DNA of 64,000 nucleotides from Castellaniella sp034674885 (lineage in GTDB: Bacteria > Pseudomonadota > Gammaproteobacteria > Burkholderiales > Burkholderiaceae_B). Positions 8,520-16,281 of the stretch are shown one piece after another (the first letter of the stretch is position 1; every line of letters starts with the position of its first letter). The position numbers and the translations under genes are program-made. The stretch covers positions 1-64,000 of the forward strand of contig NZ_JAUCDS010000011.1 of the NCBI RefSeq assembly GCF_034674885.1, written 5' to 3'. Below the pieces are notes generated by a model. The model saw only the letters and a list, made by a program, of their open reading frames with translations. It was not told the origin of the DNA and did no database searches.

Positions 8520-8529
8520 GGAGAACACC

Positions 8530-10320
8530 GTGATGCTGTCTTGTCGTCGCCTGATTCCATCCGTTTTGCTGGCCATGCTGCTGGCTGCCTGCGCAACGCC
8601 ACCACCGCCGGATGCCGCATCCGGCGCGCAAGCCACTGCGCCGACCACCACGGCGGCGGCGACGGCTGCCGCTGCGGCCTACGACTTCGACATGGACGTG
8701 TTCCATCCGATTGTCGCCCGCCGCAGCATGGTGGTGTCCGAACAGGAACTGGCCAGCCGGGCTGGCCTGGAAATGTTGAAAGCCGGAGGCAATGCCATCG
8801 ATGCCGCTGTCGCGGTGGGCTTTACGCTGGCTGTGGTTCTGCCCAATGCCGGCAATCTCGGCGGCGGTGGCTTCATGATGGTGCATACCGCTCAGGATGG
8901 CAGGGACATCGCCCTGGATTTCCGGGAAATGGCCCCCAGTCATGCCGCGCGCGACATGTACCTGGATGCGCAGGGCAAGGTCGTCAATGGCCGGTCGCTG
9001 TTCACGCATCTGGCCGTGGGGGTGCCAGGCAGCGTGGCGGGCCTGGCGCATGCCCAGCGGCGCTGGGGGAAGCTGACCCTGGCGCAGGTGCTGGCGCCCG
9101 CCATCCGCCTGGCGGAAAACGGCTATCCGGTCAGCCGGACGCTGGCGGAGACCCTGGACAAGACCGCCAAGACCATGGGCCAGTGGCCGGCGACCCAGGC
9201 GATTTTCTGGCGTGACGGCCAGCCCCTGAAGGCAGGTGATCGGCTGGTGCAAAAAGACCTGGCGCAGTCCCTGCGCCTGATTGCCAGCCAGGGGGCCGGC
9301 GCCTTTTATCGCGGATCGATCGGCCAGAAGATTGCGGCGGAAATGGCGCGCCATGGTGGCCTGATCACGATGCGGGACCTGGCGCAATACCGTGTGGTCG
9401 AACGCACCCCGATTGTGGGCGATTACCGGGGCTATCGCATTGTCACGATGCCGCCCCCCAGTTCCGGCGGCATCCATCTGGTGCAGATCCTGAACATGAT
9501 GGAAGGCTGGCCGATCAGCGATTGGGGGGCTGGCAGCGCCCAGACCATCCAGCATATGGCCGAGGCCATGAAACTCGCCTATGCCGATCGATCGGAATAC
9601 CTGGGGGATACTGATTTCATCAAGGTGCCGGTGGCGGGCCTGACGTCCAAGGCCTATGCCCGCGAACTGGCTGCCACCATCAGCGCCACGCGTGCGCGGC
9701 CCTCGTCCGAGATCCGGCCAGGAAAGCCCCAGCCTTATGAAAGCGATCAGACCACGCATTTCTCGGCCGTCGATTCAGCCGGCAATGCCGTGGCGGTGAC
9801 CTACACGCTGAATACCAATTTTGGCAGCGGCATCGTGGCGGACGGCACCGGCATCCTGCTCAACAACGAGATGGACGACTTTTCGGCCAAGCCTGGCGTG
9901 GCCAACGTATATGGCCTGATCGGCGGCGAGGCCAATGCCATCGAACCGGGCAAGCGGCCGCTGTCGTCGATGACGCCGACACTGGTCATGAAAGACGGCC
10001 ACCCGTGGCTGGTGACCGGCAGCCCGGGCGGCGCTCGCATCATCACCACCGTCCTGGAAACCGTGGTCGACGCCATCGATTTCCGGATGAATCCGGCCGA
10101 GGCCGCCGCCACGCCCCGCTTCCACCATCAATGGTGGCCCGATCAGCTGCGGGTGGAAAAGGGCTTCAGCCCCGACACCCTGGCGCTGCTGCGCAGCTAC
10201 GGCCAGCATATCGCCGTCATGCCCACGATGGGCAAGACGCAGACCATCCAGATTCGCGACGGGGTCATGTACGGCGCTGCGGACCCGCGCAATCCGGATG
10301 GGGCGGCCCTCGGCTGGTGA
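8530..10320 (+). CDS. ggt: Gamma-glutamyltranspeptidase, lipoprotein type
   Basis: About 596 residues, close to E. coli GGT in the small-subunit region. It cleaves the gamma-glutamyl bond of glutathione and related compounds and transfers the glutamyl group. The nucleophile is the first threonine of QTTHFS (about residue 408), where the precursor self-cleaves. The segments NEMDDFSAKPGVANVYGLIG and PLSSMTPTLVMKDG are intact. The N-terminus has a lipobox (LLAAC, cysteine 20 counting from the ATG at 8533), so the enzyme is probably membrane-anchored; the usual E. coli form is soluble periplasmic. GTG at 8530 and ATG at 8533 are both possible starts. It follows tctA closely, suggesting that the transporter and hydrolase act on linked substrates. 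Confidence 0.95.
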   Translation: MMLSCRRLIPSVLLAMLLAACATPPPPDAASGAQATAPTTTAAATAAAAAYDFDMDVFHPIVARRSMVVSEQELASRAGLEMLKAGGNAIDAAVAVGFTLAVVLPNAGNLGGGGFMMVHTAQDGRDIALDFREMAPSHAARDMYLDAQGKVVNGRSLFTHLAVGVPGSVAGLAHAQRRWGKLTLAQVLAPAIRLAENGYPVSRTLAETLDKTAKTMGQWPATQAIFWRDGQPLKAGDRLVQKDLAQSLRLIASQGAGAFYRGSIGQKIAAEMARHGGLITMRDLAQYRVVERTPIVGDYRGYRIVTMPPPSSGGIHLVQILNMMEGWPISDWGAGSAQTIQHMAEAMKLAYADRSEYLGDTDFIKVPVAGLTSKAYARELAATISATRARPSSEIRPGKPQPYESDQTTHFSAVDSAGNAVAVTYTLNTNFGSGIVADGTGILLNNEMDDFSAKPGVANVYGLIGGEANAIEPGKRPLSSMTPTLVMKDGHPWLVTGSPGGARIITTVLETVVDAIDFRMNPAEAAATPRFHHQWWPDQLRVEKGFSPDTLALLRSYGQHIAVMPTMGKTQTIQIRDGVMYGAADPRNPDGAALGW

Positions 10321-10413
10321 GCCCGCTGCACGCAGGACCAGCAGCACCGCCGGCAGGAGGCAGTTGATTTGCGCGAGGAAGCCGCTGATCTGCGTCAAGC
10401 AGTCATGCGGCAT

Positions 10414-10442
10414 CCCGGTTCGTCGGGACACCACGAACCGGG
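10414..10442 (+). other. 10-bp hairpin downstream of ggt
   Basis: Bases 10414-10423 pair perfectly with 10433-10442 around a nine-base loop. No T-run follows, so it is not a standard terminator. A -10-like TAGGAT at 10450-10455 lies just after it and could serve the small gene at 10488. Role unproven. Confidence 0.4.
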
Positions 10443-10487
10443 GATCGGGTAGGATGAAGCCTGTCCCCAGCCGCGAGATTCCTTTTC

Positions 10488-10898
10488 ATGGACATCACTT
10501 GTTTTGACGATCTGCTGCAGGCTGCCCGCCTGCAACCCGAACCACAGCGCCTGTTGTTCGTGTTTGCCACCAGCAGCGTGCCCGATGACGCCACGCCGGC
10601 GCAGAAGGCCAGCCACGCCCGGGGCGAGGGCGGCGAGCTGACCCCGTTGTTGTGCGTGGACAAGACCCCCGCCGAGCTGATGGACTTTGCCGGTCTGGTG
10701 CGGGAATCCCGCCAGACCGGCCAGGACTGGCAGGTGATGTTCGTCGCCGCCATGGCGGACCAGTCCGCCTATCTGCCGGACAACAAGGACGTGGACCAGG
10801 CCTTCCAGCGCATGACGCAGATGATCAAGTACGGCACCGTCGGGTCCTTGATGGCGTTTGACCGCGATGGAGACCCGCTGGTGTTCGGGGCGGCGTGA
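10488..10898 (+). CDS. Small conserved protein of unknown function
   Basis: 136 residues, acidic, no signal peptide or membrane segment. The opening (about residues 1-20: MDITCFDDLLQAARLQPEPQ) and LFVFATSSVPDDATPAQK resemble a small betaproteobacterial family that is often labelled 'ribonucleotide reductase subunit alpha' in databases. At this length, and with no reductase active-site features, that label is not credible. It ends four bases before the convergent fadD stop. A weak promoter may lie at 10450-10455. Confidence 0.7.
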   Translation: MDITCFDDLLQAARLQPEPQRLLFVFATSSVPDDATPAQKASHARGEGGELTPLLCVDKTPAELMDFAGLVRESRQTGQDWQVMFVAAMADQSAYLPDNKDVDQAFQRMTQMIKYGTVGSLMAFDRDGDPLVFGAA

Positions 10899-10901
10899 TC
10901 G

Positions 10902-12575
10902 TCAGGTGGTCGTGTCCTTGTTGCGCAGTTCCTTGCGCAGGATCTTGCCCACGTTGCTGCGCGGCAGGTCGTCGCGAAATTCCACGAACTTCGGCACTTT
11001 GTAGCCGGTCAGCAGTTTGCGGCAGTGGGCAATGACGTCGGCCTCGGTCAGGGTCGGGTCCTTGCGGATCACGTAGAGTTTCACGACTTCGCCGGAAGGC
11101 CCGTTGGGCACGCCGATGGCGGCGGCTTCCAGGATGCCGGGGTGCTCGATGGCGGCGGCCTCGACCTCGTTCGGGTAGACGTTGAAACCCGACACCAGGA
11201 TCATGTCCTTTTTGCGGTCCAGCAGGAAGACGTAGCCCTTGTCGTTCATGTAGCCGATGTCGCCCGTCATCAGCCAGCCATCGGCGTCGAAGACCTTGGC
11301 GGTTTCTTCCGGGCGGTTCCAGTAGCCGGCCGTGACCTGGGGGCCTTTGACGCAGATCTCGCCGGATTCCCCGATGGCCATGGTGCGGTTGTCGGTGCGG
11401 ACGGCCACGTCGGTCGATGACACGGGCAGCCCGATGGATCCGTTGAAATCGACCTTGTCCAGCGGGTTGATGGTGACGGCTGGCGAGGTTTCCGTCAGCC
11501 CATAGGCCTGGGCGATAGGTTTGCCGGTGACCTTCAGCCAGCGTGTGGCGATGGCTTCCTGGACGGCCATGCCGCCGCCCAGCGTGGTGTGCAGGCTGCT
11601 GAAGTCCAGCTTGGCGAAATCCGGATGGTTCAACAAAGCGTTGAACAGGGTGTTCACCCCGGTCAGTGCGGTAAATTTCACGGTGCCCAGCTCTTTCACG
11701 AGGCCCGGAATGTCGCGTGGATTGACGATCAGCAGATTGCTGGCGCCCAGTTTCATGAAGGTCAGGCAGTTCGCCGTCAGCGCGAAGATGTGATAGAGCG
11801 GCAGGGCGGTGACGATGCATTCCTGCTCGCCCCGGCAGAAGGGTTTGATCCAGGCGTGGGCCTGGCAGACGTTTGCCACCAGATTGCCGTGGCTGAGCAT
11901 CGCGCCCTTGGCCACGCCCGTGGTGCCGCCGGTGTACTGCAGGGCGGCCAGGTCGTTGCGCGACAGGGCGGGGCGGTGGTAGGGCGCGCGTGCGCCGGCT
12001 GCCAGCGCCTTGTGCAGGCGAAAGGCCCCCGGGATGTGCCAGGCTGGCACGAGATTCTTTACGTGGCGCACCACCAGGTCGGTGATCAGGCCCTTTGGAA
12101 AGCCCAGCATTTCCCCCAGGGATGTGACGACGACCCGTTTGACGGCCGTGCCCGGCAGGGCCTGCTGCAGCGTGCCGGCGAAATTTTCGGCCACGACCAC
12201 GGTGGTGGCGCCCGAGTCGGCCAGCTGGTGCTGCAGTTCGTGGGCGGTGTACAGGGGGTTGGTGTTGACCACCACGGCGCCTGCCATCAGCGTGCCGAAC
12301 AGGCAGATTGGGTATTGCAGCAGATTGGGCATCATCAGCGCGACCCGATCGCCCTGTCCGACTCCCTGGGATTGCAGCCAGGCTGCGAAGGCCTGGGCCT
12401 TGTCGCGGGTCTGGGCGTAGGACATGGACGCACCCATGCTGATGTACGCCGTATTGTGGGCGTATTTTCGGCAGCTGTCCTCGAAGAGGTCGACCAGCGA
12501 CGCGTAGGCGGCCGCCTGGTCGGTGATGTCAGCCGGCACCCCCTTTGGGTAATGTTCCAGCCAGATGCGTTCCAT
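10902..12575 (-). CDS. fadD: Long-chain fatty-acid-CoA ligase
   Basis: 557 residues, the usual FadD length. It activates fatty acids to acyl-CoA through an acyl-adenylate. The ATP-binding loop YTGGTTGVAKGAMLSHGNL, the A5-type segment QAYGLTETSPAVTIN, the hinge region GYVFLLDRKKDMILVSGFNVYP and the C-terminal catalytic lysine in GKILRKELR are all present. It is the last gene of the minus-strand block fadL - hotdog protein - chalcone-isomerase-like protein - fadD, 30 bases after its upstream neighbour, consistent with uptake and activation of exogenous fatty acids. Confidence 0.95.
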   Translation of the reverse strand: MERIWLEHYPKGVPADITDQAAAYASLVDLFEDSCRKYAHNTAYISMGASMSYAQTRDKAQAFAAWLQSQGVGQGDRVALMMPNLLQYPICLFGTLMAGAVVVNTNPLYTAHELQHQLADSGATTVVVAENFAGTLQQALPGTAVKRVVVTSLGEMLGFPKGLITDLVVRHVKNLVPAWHIPGAFRLHKALAAGARAPYHRPALSRNDLAALQYTGGTTGVAKGAMLSHGNLVANVCQAHAWIKPFCRGEQECIVTALPLYHIFALTANCLTFMKLGASNLLIVNPRDIPGLVKELGTVKFTALTGVNTLFNALLNHPDFAKLDFSSLHTTLGGGMAVQEAIATRWLKVTGKPIAQAYGLTETSPAVTINPLDKVDFNGSIGLPVSSTDVAVRTDNRTMAIGESGEICVKGPQVTAGYWNRPEETAKVFDADGWLMTGDIGYMNDKGYVFLLDRKKDMILVSGFNVYPNEVEAAAIEHPGILEAAAIGVPNGPSGEVVKLYVIRKDPTLTEADVIAHCRKLLTGYKVPKFVEFRDDLPRSNVGKILRKELRNKDTTT

Positions 12576-12605
12576 GGTGCGTTTCCTTATTGCGAGTGCG
12601 AAAAA

Positions 12606-13268
12606 TCAGTTGGCAGCGGTGTTTTGGCCCAGCAGTGCCTGTTTCAGGGATTCCTGCGCCGGGGCCGGCCCCAGCCAGACCTTCAGAAGCGCGGCGGCAA
12701 AGCGCGGGTCGGAGACTTCGCCCAAGGTCTTGCCTTTGAATGATACCGATACCGTGCCCTGCTGGAAATCGATCCTCACCTGGTCGCCGGAAGCGCCTTC
12801 GCCACCGGTTTTCATAAAGGTCTCGAAGTGCCGGGTCGTGTCGGCCATGGCGGCCAGATCGGCCTCGGTATTATTGGCCTTCAGGCCCTCGTTCAGGGCG
12901 TCGGTCAGTGCCTTGCTGTTGATGTCGCGCAAGAGGGTCAGCTGCAATGTCTGCGGTTCCCGGCTGTCCAGGATGGTCTGCGCGTCGTGTGTGACCCGAG
13001 GGCGGTACAACGCGGCTACGTAGACATGGAAGACGAAGCGCTGGCGCAGCCCCGCGCCGTTGAGCACCAGCGTCTGCCCGGCCAGAGTCTGTTGTGCGGG
13101 AACGTCCACGGTCGCCACCGTCACGGCCCGCGCTGCGGGGGTGGCGCACAGGCCGGCTGCTGCCAGCGCGATTCCTGCCAGCCAGGTCCGTACTCCGCGA
13201 GCAGCGAGGCGGGCGGCGGTCGCATGCGTGTTACGGCTGCCAGGGGTGGGGATGAATGGCTTCGTCAT
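12606..13268 (-). CDS. Exported chalcone-isomerase-like protein
   Basis: 220 residues. A basic N-terminus followed by a hydrophobic stretch at about residues 28-48 ending in an Ala-rich motif (PAARA) indicates a signal peptide. The mature part (FVFHVYVAALYRP, then ALNEGLKANN and FQQGTVSVSFKGKTLGEV) fits the bacterial chalcone-isomerase-like family, whose members are related in fold to plant fatty-acid-binding CHI-like proteins and are not expected to be flavonoid enzymes. Its start overlaps the upstream hotdog gene stop by four bases. A fatty-acid-binding role is inferred from the fadL and fadD neighbours. Confidence 0.8.
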   Translation of the reverse strand: MTKPFIPTPGSRNTHATAARLAARGVRTWLAGIALAAAGLCATPAARAVTVATVDVPAQQTLAGQTLVLNGAGLRQRFVFHVYVAALYRPRVTHDAQTILDSREPQTLQLTLLRDINSKALTDALNEGLKANNTEADLAAMADTTRHFETFMKTGGEGASGDQVRIDFQQGTVSVSFKGKTLGEVSDPRFAAALLKVWLGPAPAQESLKQALLGQNTAAN

Positions 13269-13792
13269 GCGATGTCTCCTGCCGCGCTGCTGCGCAGCTT
13301 GTGATGTTTGTACCAGGCCTTGTCAGCCAGATAGAGGGTGCGCTGCACCTCGGTGTGCACGGTGCCGTCCGGTCCCTTCAACAGCACCGGGTAGCTGCGT
13401 TCGGTCTCATGGTCGCGGTCCAGCGCGGCGCGGATGTCTTGCAGTTCCTCGTCCGATAGCCGAAAATCCGCCGTCAGCGCGTGGAAGGCGGGCTTGCGAT
13501 AGCGGATGGTGGCCGCCTTGTCCCAGACGATCACGTCGGGGCCCAGGCGGGCCATCAGCATGCCGGCATGCACGCCGTCTGTGACGGCGAACAGGGATCC
13601 GCCGTAGATCGAACCGACCACGTTGCGCGTGCGTCGCGTCAGCGCCAGGCGCACACGGATGTGCAGCAGGTCCGGGGCGACGTACACCACCCGGCCCCCC
13701 GTCGCGCGGAAGGCCGGGTGCAGGTTGAAGCCCATGCGCAGGGCGCGCGCCTGCCACTGGCGCGGCAGGCGGGACAGCTGAGACAGCTTCAA
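13265..13792 (-). CDS. DUF4442-type hotdog-fold protein
   Basis: 175 residues resembling the DUF4442 group of hotdog-fold proteins, related to PaaI-like acyl-CoA thioesterases; the central segment NVVGSIYGGSLFAVTDGVHAG contains the typical helix. It may hydrolyse or bind acyl-CoA. The likely start is TTG at 13792, directly after the fadL stop codon, with no visible ribosome-binding site, so translation probably depends on coupling to fadL. An internal ATG would shorten the product by 19 residues. It overlaps the next gene by four bases. Confidence 0.78.
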   Translation of the reverse strand: MKLSQLSRLPRQWQARALRMGFNLHPAFRATGGRVVYVAPDLLHIRVRLALTRRTRNVVGSIYGGSLFAVTDGVHAGMLMARLGPDVIVWDKAATIRYRKPAFHALTADFRLSDEELQDIRAALDRDHETERSYPVLLKGPDGTVHTEVQRTLYLADKAWYKHHKLRSSAAGDIA

Positions 13793-15145
13793 TTAGAAGC
13801 GGTGCGAGAACTGCACGCCGATGATGTCCGCGCTGCTCTTGTAGTCGCCCTTCAGCACGCCGGCCGTCGCTTCAGCCGAGTGATTATTGACGGAAGTGCT
13901 CTTCACGAACAGGTGGGCGTAGCCGACGTCGATGGCGGTGTTTTTGCTGAAGTTGTACTTCGCGCCCAGCGAAACCCAGTAGCGGTCGTTGTCGGGCAAC
14001 GCGGACGGGCGGTAGGCGTCGCTTCGCACCGGCGACTGGTCCCAGGCCACGCCGCCCTTGAAGGTCCAGGACTCGCTGTACTTGTAGTTCGCGCCCAGGG
14101 ACACGCGCCAGGCGTCCTTGAAGCGCAGGTCCAGTTCCGCGTCCGGGATGCCGCTGTTCTGGATCTTCAGTTCCGGGATGCTGCTCCAGCCCGTCCAGGC
14201 CACGTCGCCCAGCAGGGTCCAGCGATCATTCAGCTGGTGGACCACGCTGAAGATCGCGGAGTCGGGCAGTTCGATGGAAGCTTCGGCGTCGTGGGTGCCG
14301 ATGACGCCCAGGGCCGAGAGGCCCGCTGCCGCAGCGGCATTGAGAGACCGGTTGCTGACTTTGGTCGTGCCGTCCGCGTCGATCTTGACCTTGGATCGAT
14401 AGGACAGGCCAAAGCGCGTGTCCGGCGTGGCCTGCCACAGGATGCCGGCGTTCCAGCCCCAGGCGTCGCCCTTGGCCTTGACGCGGGCTTCCATGTCACC
14501 GGTTCCAAGCAGGCCGGCCGCGGGATGCACGACGGCTGCATACTGTGCCTTCCGGTAGTCCGCATCCAGCTGCATCCAGTTCAGCCCTACGCCGATGGAC
14601 AGCGTGTCGGTAGCCTTGAAGGCGATGGATGGATTGATGTTGATGCTTTCGATGGAGAATTTCTCTGAGTGATAGCGGCCGGCCCAGCCTTTCTCGTAGT
14701 CGGTCATCAGGCCAAAGGGCGCGCCCACGCTCAGGCCCAGCCACCAGCGAGGATTCACTTCCCAGGTGAAGTGGGCATTGGGGACGACGCCCCAGGTGCC
14801 GGCGTTGCCGCCGTCGCCACCGCCGGCTGCCCGGCCGCCCAGCGGCCCCAGCGGCTTGCCACCGAATGTGGTCGGGCCGGTGCTGCCTCCATCCGAGAAT
14901 TCGAAATTCGGCTTGATCCCGACCACGCCGGCGCTGACGTTCATGCCCGGCAGCAAGGTGATGCTGGCAGGGTTGAAATAGTTGGCGCTGGCGTTTTCGC
15001 CAATGGCGGCCGAACCCGCGTAGGCGTTGCCGATGCCGCTGGCGTTCTGTTCCAGCAGCTGAAACCCCGCGCCGTAGGCGGTGCCGACAGCGCCCAGGCC
15101 GATGATCAGGGCTGACAAGGTCTTGATGGAGTGTTGCAATGTCAT
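13793..15145 (-). CDS. fadL: FadL/OmpP1-family outer-membrane fatty-acid transporter
   Basis: 450 residues. The start at 15145 is chosen because a GGAGA site lies ahead and the product opens with a signal peptide ending in TAYGA followed by GFQLLEQNASGIGNAYAG, the FadL N-terminal plug. The family NPA motif is seen in ANYFNPASITLLPG. The remainder alternates in beta-barrel style and ends in phenylalanine (QFSHRF), as outer-membrane proteins do. FadL admits long-chain fatty acids and other hydrophobic compounds. It heads the fatty-acid operon; the divergent-looking gap of 214 bases upstream should hold its promoter. Confidence 0.92.
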   Translation of the reverse strand: MTLQHSIKTLSALIIGLGAVGTAYGAGFQLLEQNASGIGNAYAGSAAIGENASANYFNPASITLLPGMNVSAGVVGIKPNFEFSDGGSTGPTTFGGKPLGPLGGRAAGGGDGGNAGTWGVVPNAHFTWEVNPRWWLGLSVGAPFGLMTDYEKGWAGRYHSEKFSIESININPSIAFKATDTLSIGVGLNWMQLDADYRKAQYAAVVHPAAGLLGTGDMEARVKAKGDAWGWNAGILWQATPDTRFGLSYRSKVKIDADGTTKVSNRSLNAAAAAGLSALGVIGTHDAEASIELPDSAIFSVVHQLNDRWTLLGDVAWTGWSSIPELKIQNSGIPDAELDLRFKDAWRVSLGANYKYSESWTFKGGVAWDQSPVRSDAYRPSALPDNDRYWVSLGAKYNFSKNTAIDVGYAHLFVKSTSVNNHSAEATAGVLKGDYKSSADIIGVQFSHRF

Positions 15146-15359
15146 GGTGTTGTCTCCAAGGATGTTAAGGTCCATCTGCTGAAATTCAGGCGTGCAGAAC
15201 CCCGTGCCGTGCCGGAGGGCATTGCATGCAGGATGTTTTTGGACGTGCAAATCCCCGCGCTGCGCTCAAGAGCACAGCGTCAAGGGCACTTCAGAGGAAA
15301 GCCGGGATCAGGCCGGCGTCAGGTCGGGGTCATTCATCGTCTGGTTTCATGGAAGCCCC

Positions 15360-16109
15360 CTAAAGCGGTGAAGAGGTGTCGCATCCGTCCGTCGCCCCCG
15401 CGACGCGTCCGGTCAGCGACCGATCCCGTCCAGCCTGCAGGCCGGACTGGGGCAATGACTGGGCGGGCAGCGGCGCGCGCAGGCCGCCCAGTAGAAAAGC
15501 CATCAGGCGATCGAGCAGCACGTCGGCATCCAGGCTGGTGTCGCCGTGCAGATTCATCACCTGGCTGGAACTATCGGCGCCCATGATGGCGTAGGCCGTG
15601 GCTCCCAGCATGAAATGGAAGCGCCAGACGATCTCGGCTTCGGGCACTCCGGGCACCGAAGCCAGCAGGGCGCGCGTGAAGCGATGGGCCACCGCCGAGC
15701 GTTCGGCCTCGAACAGGGCGTTGATCGCGCCGTTGGGGTCCGACAGGTTGCTGCTTTGCAGTGGCATGAAGGCGCGGCGTTCCGCCCCGGCGCTGCAGGC
15801 ATGGCGAACCAGGGGGCCGAAATAGGCTTCCACGATGGCCGAGGGCTTCAGCGGCTGGCCTGCGGCCTGGCCCTCCAGGGCGTCCAGGATGCGCAGGCGC
15901 TCATCGTTCAGGGCATCCAGCCGACGTTGGAAGACGGCTTCGATCAGGGCGTCTTTCGAGCCGAAGTGATAATTGACGGCCGATAGGTTGACCTCTGCCG
16001 CCTTGGTGATCTGGCGCATGGAGGTCTTGTCATGCCCTTGCTCGGCGAACAGATGTTCGGCAGCGTCGAGAATGGCATCGCGGGTGAGGGTCGATCGGGA
16101 GATGGTCAT
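15360..16109 (-). CDS. TetR-family regulator, PsrA-like
   Basis: 249 residues from the ATG at 16109; the open frame extends 12 codons further but into the operator. The N-terminal helix-turn-helix (about residues 8-55: TRDAILDAAEHLFAEQGHDK and VNLSAVNYHFGSKDALIEAV) is typical TetR. The C-terminal ligand domain resembles regulators of fatty-acid degradation. A dyad of PsrA type lies at 16116-16133, directly ahead of the start. With fadL, fadD and two lipid-type proteins next to it, control by acyl-CoA or fatty acid is likely, though not shown. Confidence 0.85.
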   Translation of the reverse strand: MTISRSTLTRDAILDAAEHLFAEQGHDKTSMRQITKAAEVNLSAVNYHFGSKDALIEAVFQRRLDALNDERLRILDALEGQAAGQPLKPSAIVEAYFGPLVRHACSAGAERRAFMPLQSSNLSDPNGAINALFEAERSAVAHRFTRALLASVPGVPEAEIVWRFHFMLGATAYAIMGADSSSQVMNLHGDTSLDADVLLDRLMAFLLGGLRAPLPAQSLPQSGLQAGRDRSLTGRVAGATDGCDTSSPL

Positions 16110-16115
16110 GTGTAG

Positions 16116-16133
16116 TTCAAACGTTTGTTTTAA
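16116..16133 (-). promoter_or_regulatory. PsrA-like operator upstream of the TetR gene
   Basis: The 18-base dyad has half-sites TTCAAAC and GTTTTAA with a four-base spacer, 13 of 14 arm positions matching an ideal TTCAAAC-N4-GTTTGAA. PsrA regulators are known to use (G/C)AAAC-N-GTTT(G/C) type sites. A -10-like TATAGT on the minus strand (16135-16140) would place the transcription start inside the dyad, as expected for autorepression. Confidence 0.65.
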
Positions 16134-16281
16134 AACTATACACAAGCCGCCCGGAAACGGTATCCGTGTTACCCCCTAGATGACCGTCGATGCGTCAGGG
16201 CGAGCTGTGCGCTTCTTGGGGTTTTGCAGCGCAAAGGATACACTTTCAGGATTCGTGACAACTAGTGATAAAGGACGCGTG

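Noticed and set aside
10488..10898. Label 'ribonucleotide reductase subunit alpha' for the small protein
   Set aside because: 136 residues without reductase active-site cysteines or the barrel domain cannot be a reductase large subunit.
12606..13268. Flavonoid chalcone isomerase activity
   Set aside because: The family match is to the bacterial CHI-like group, no flavonoid genes are nearby, and the protein is exported.
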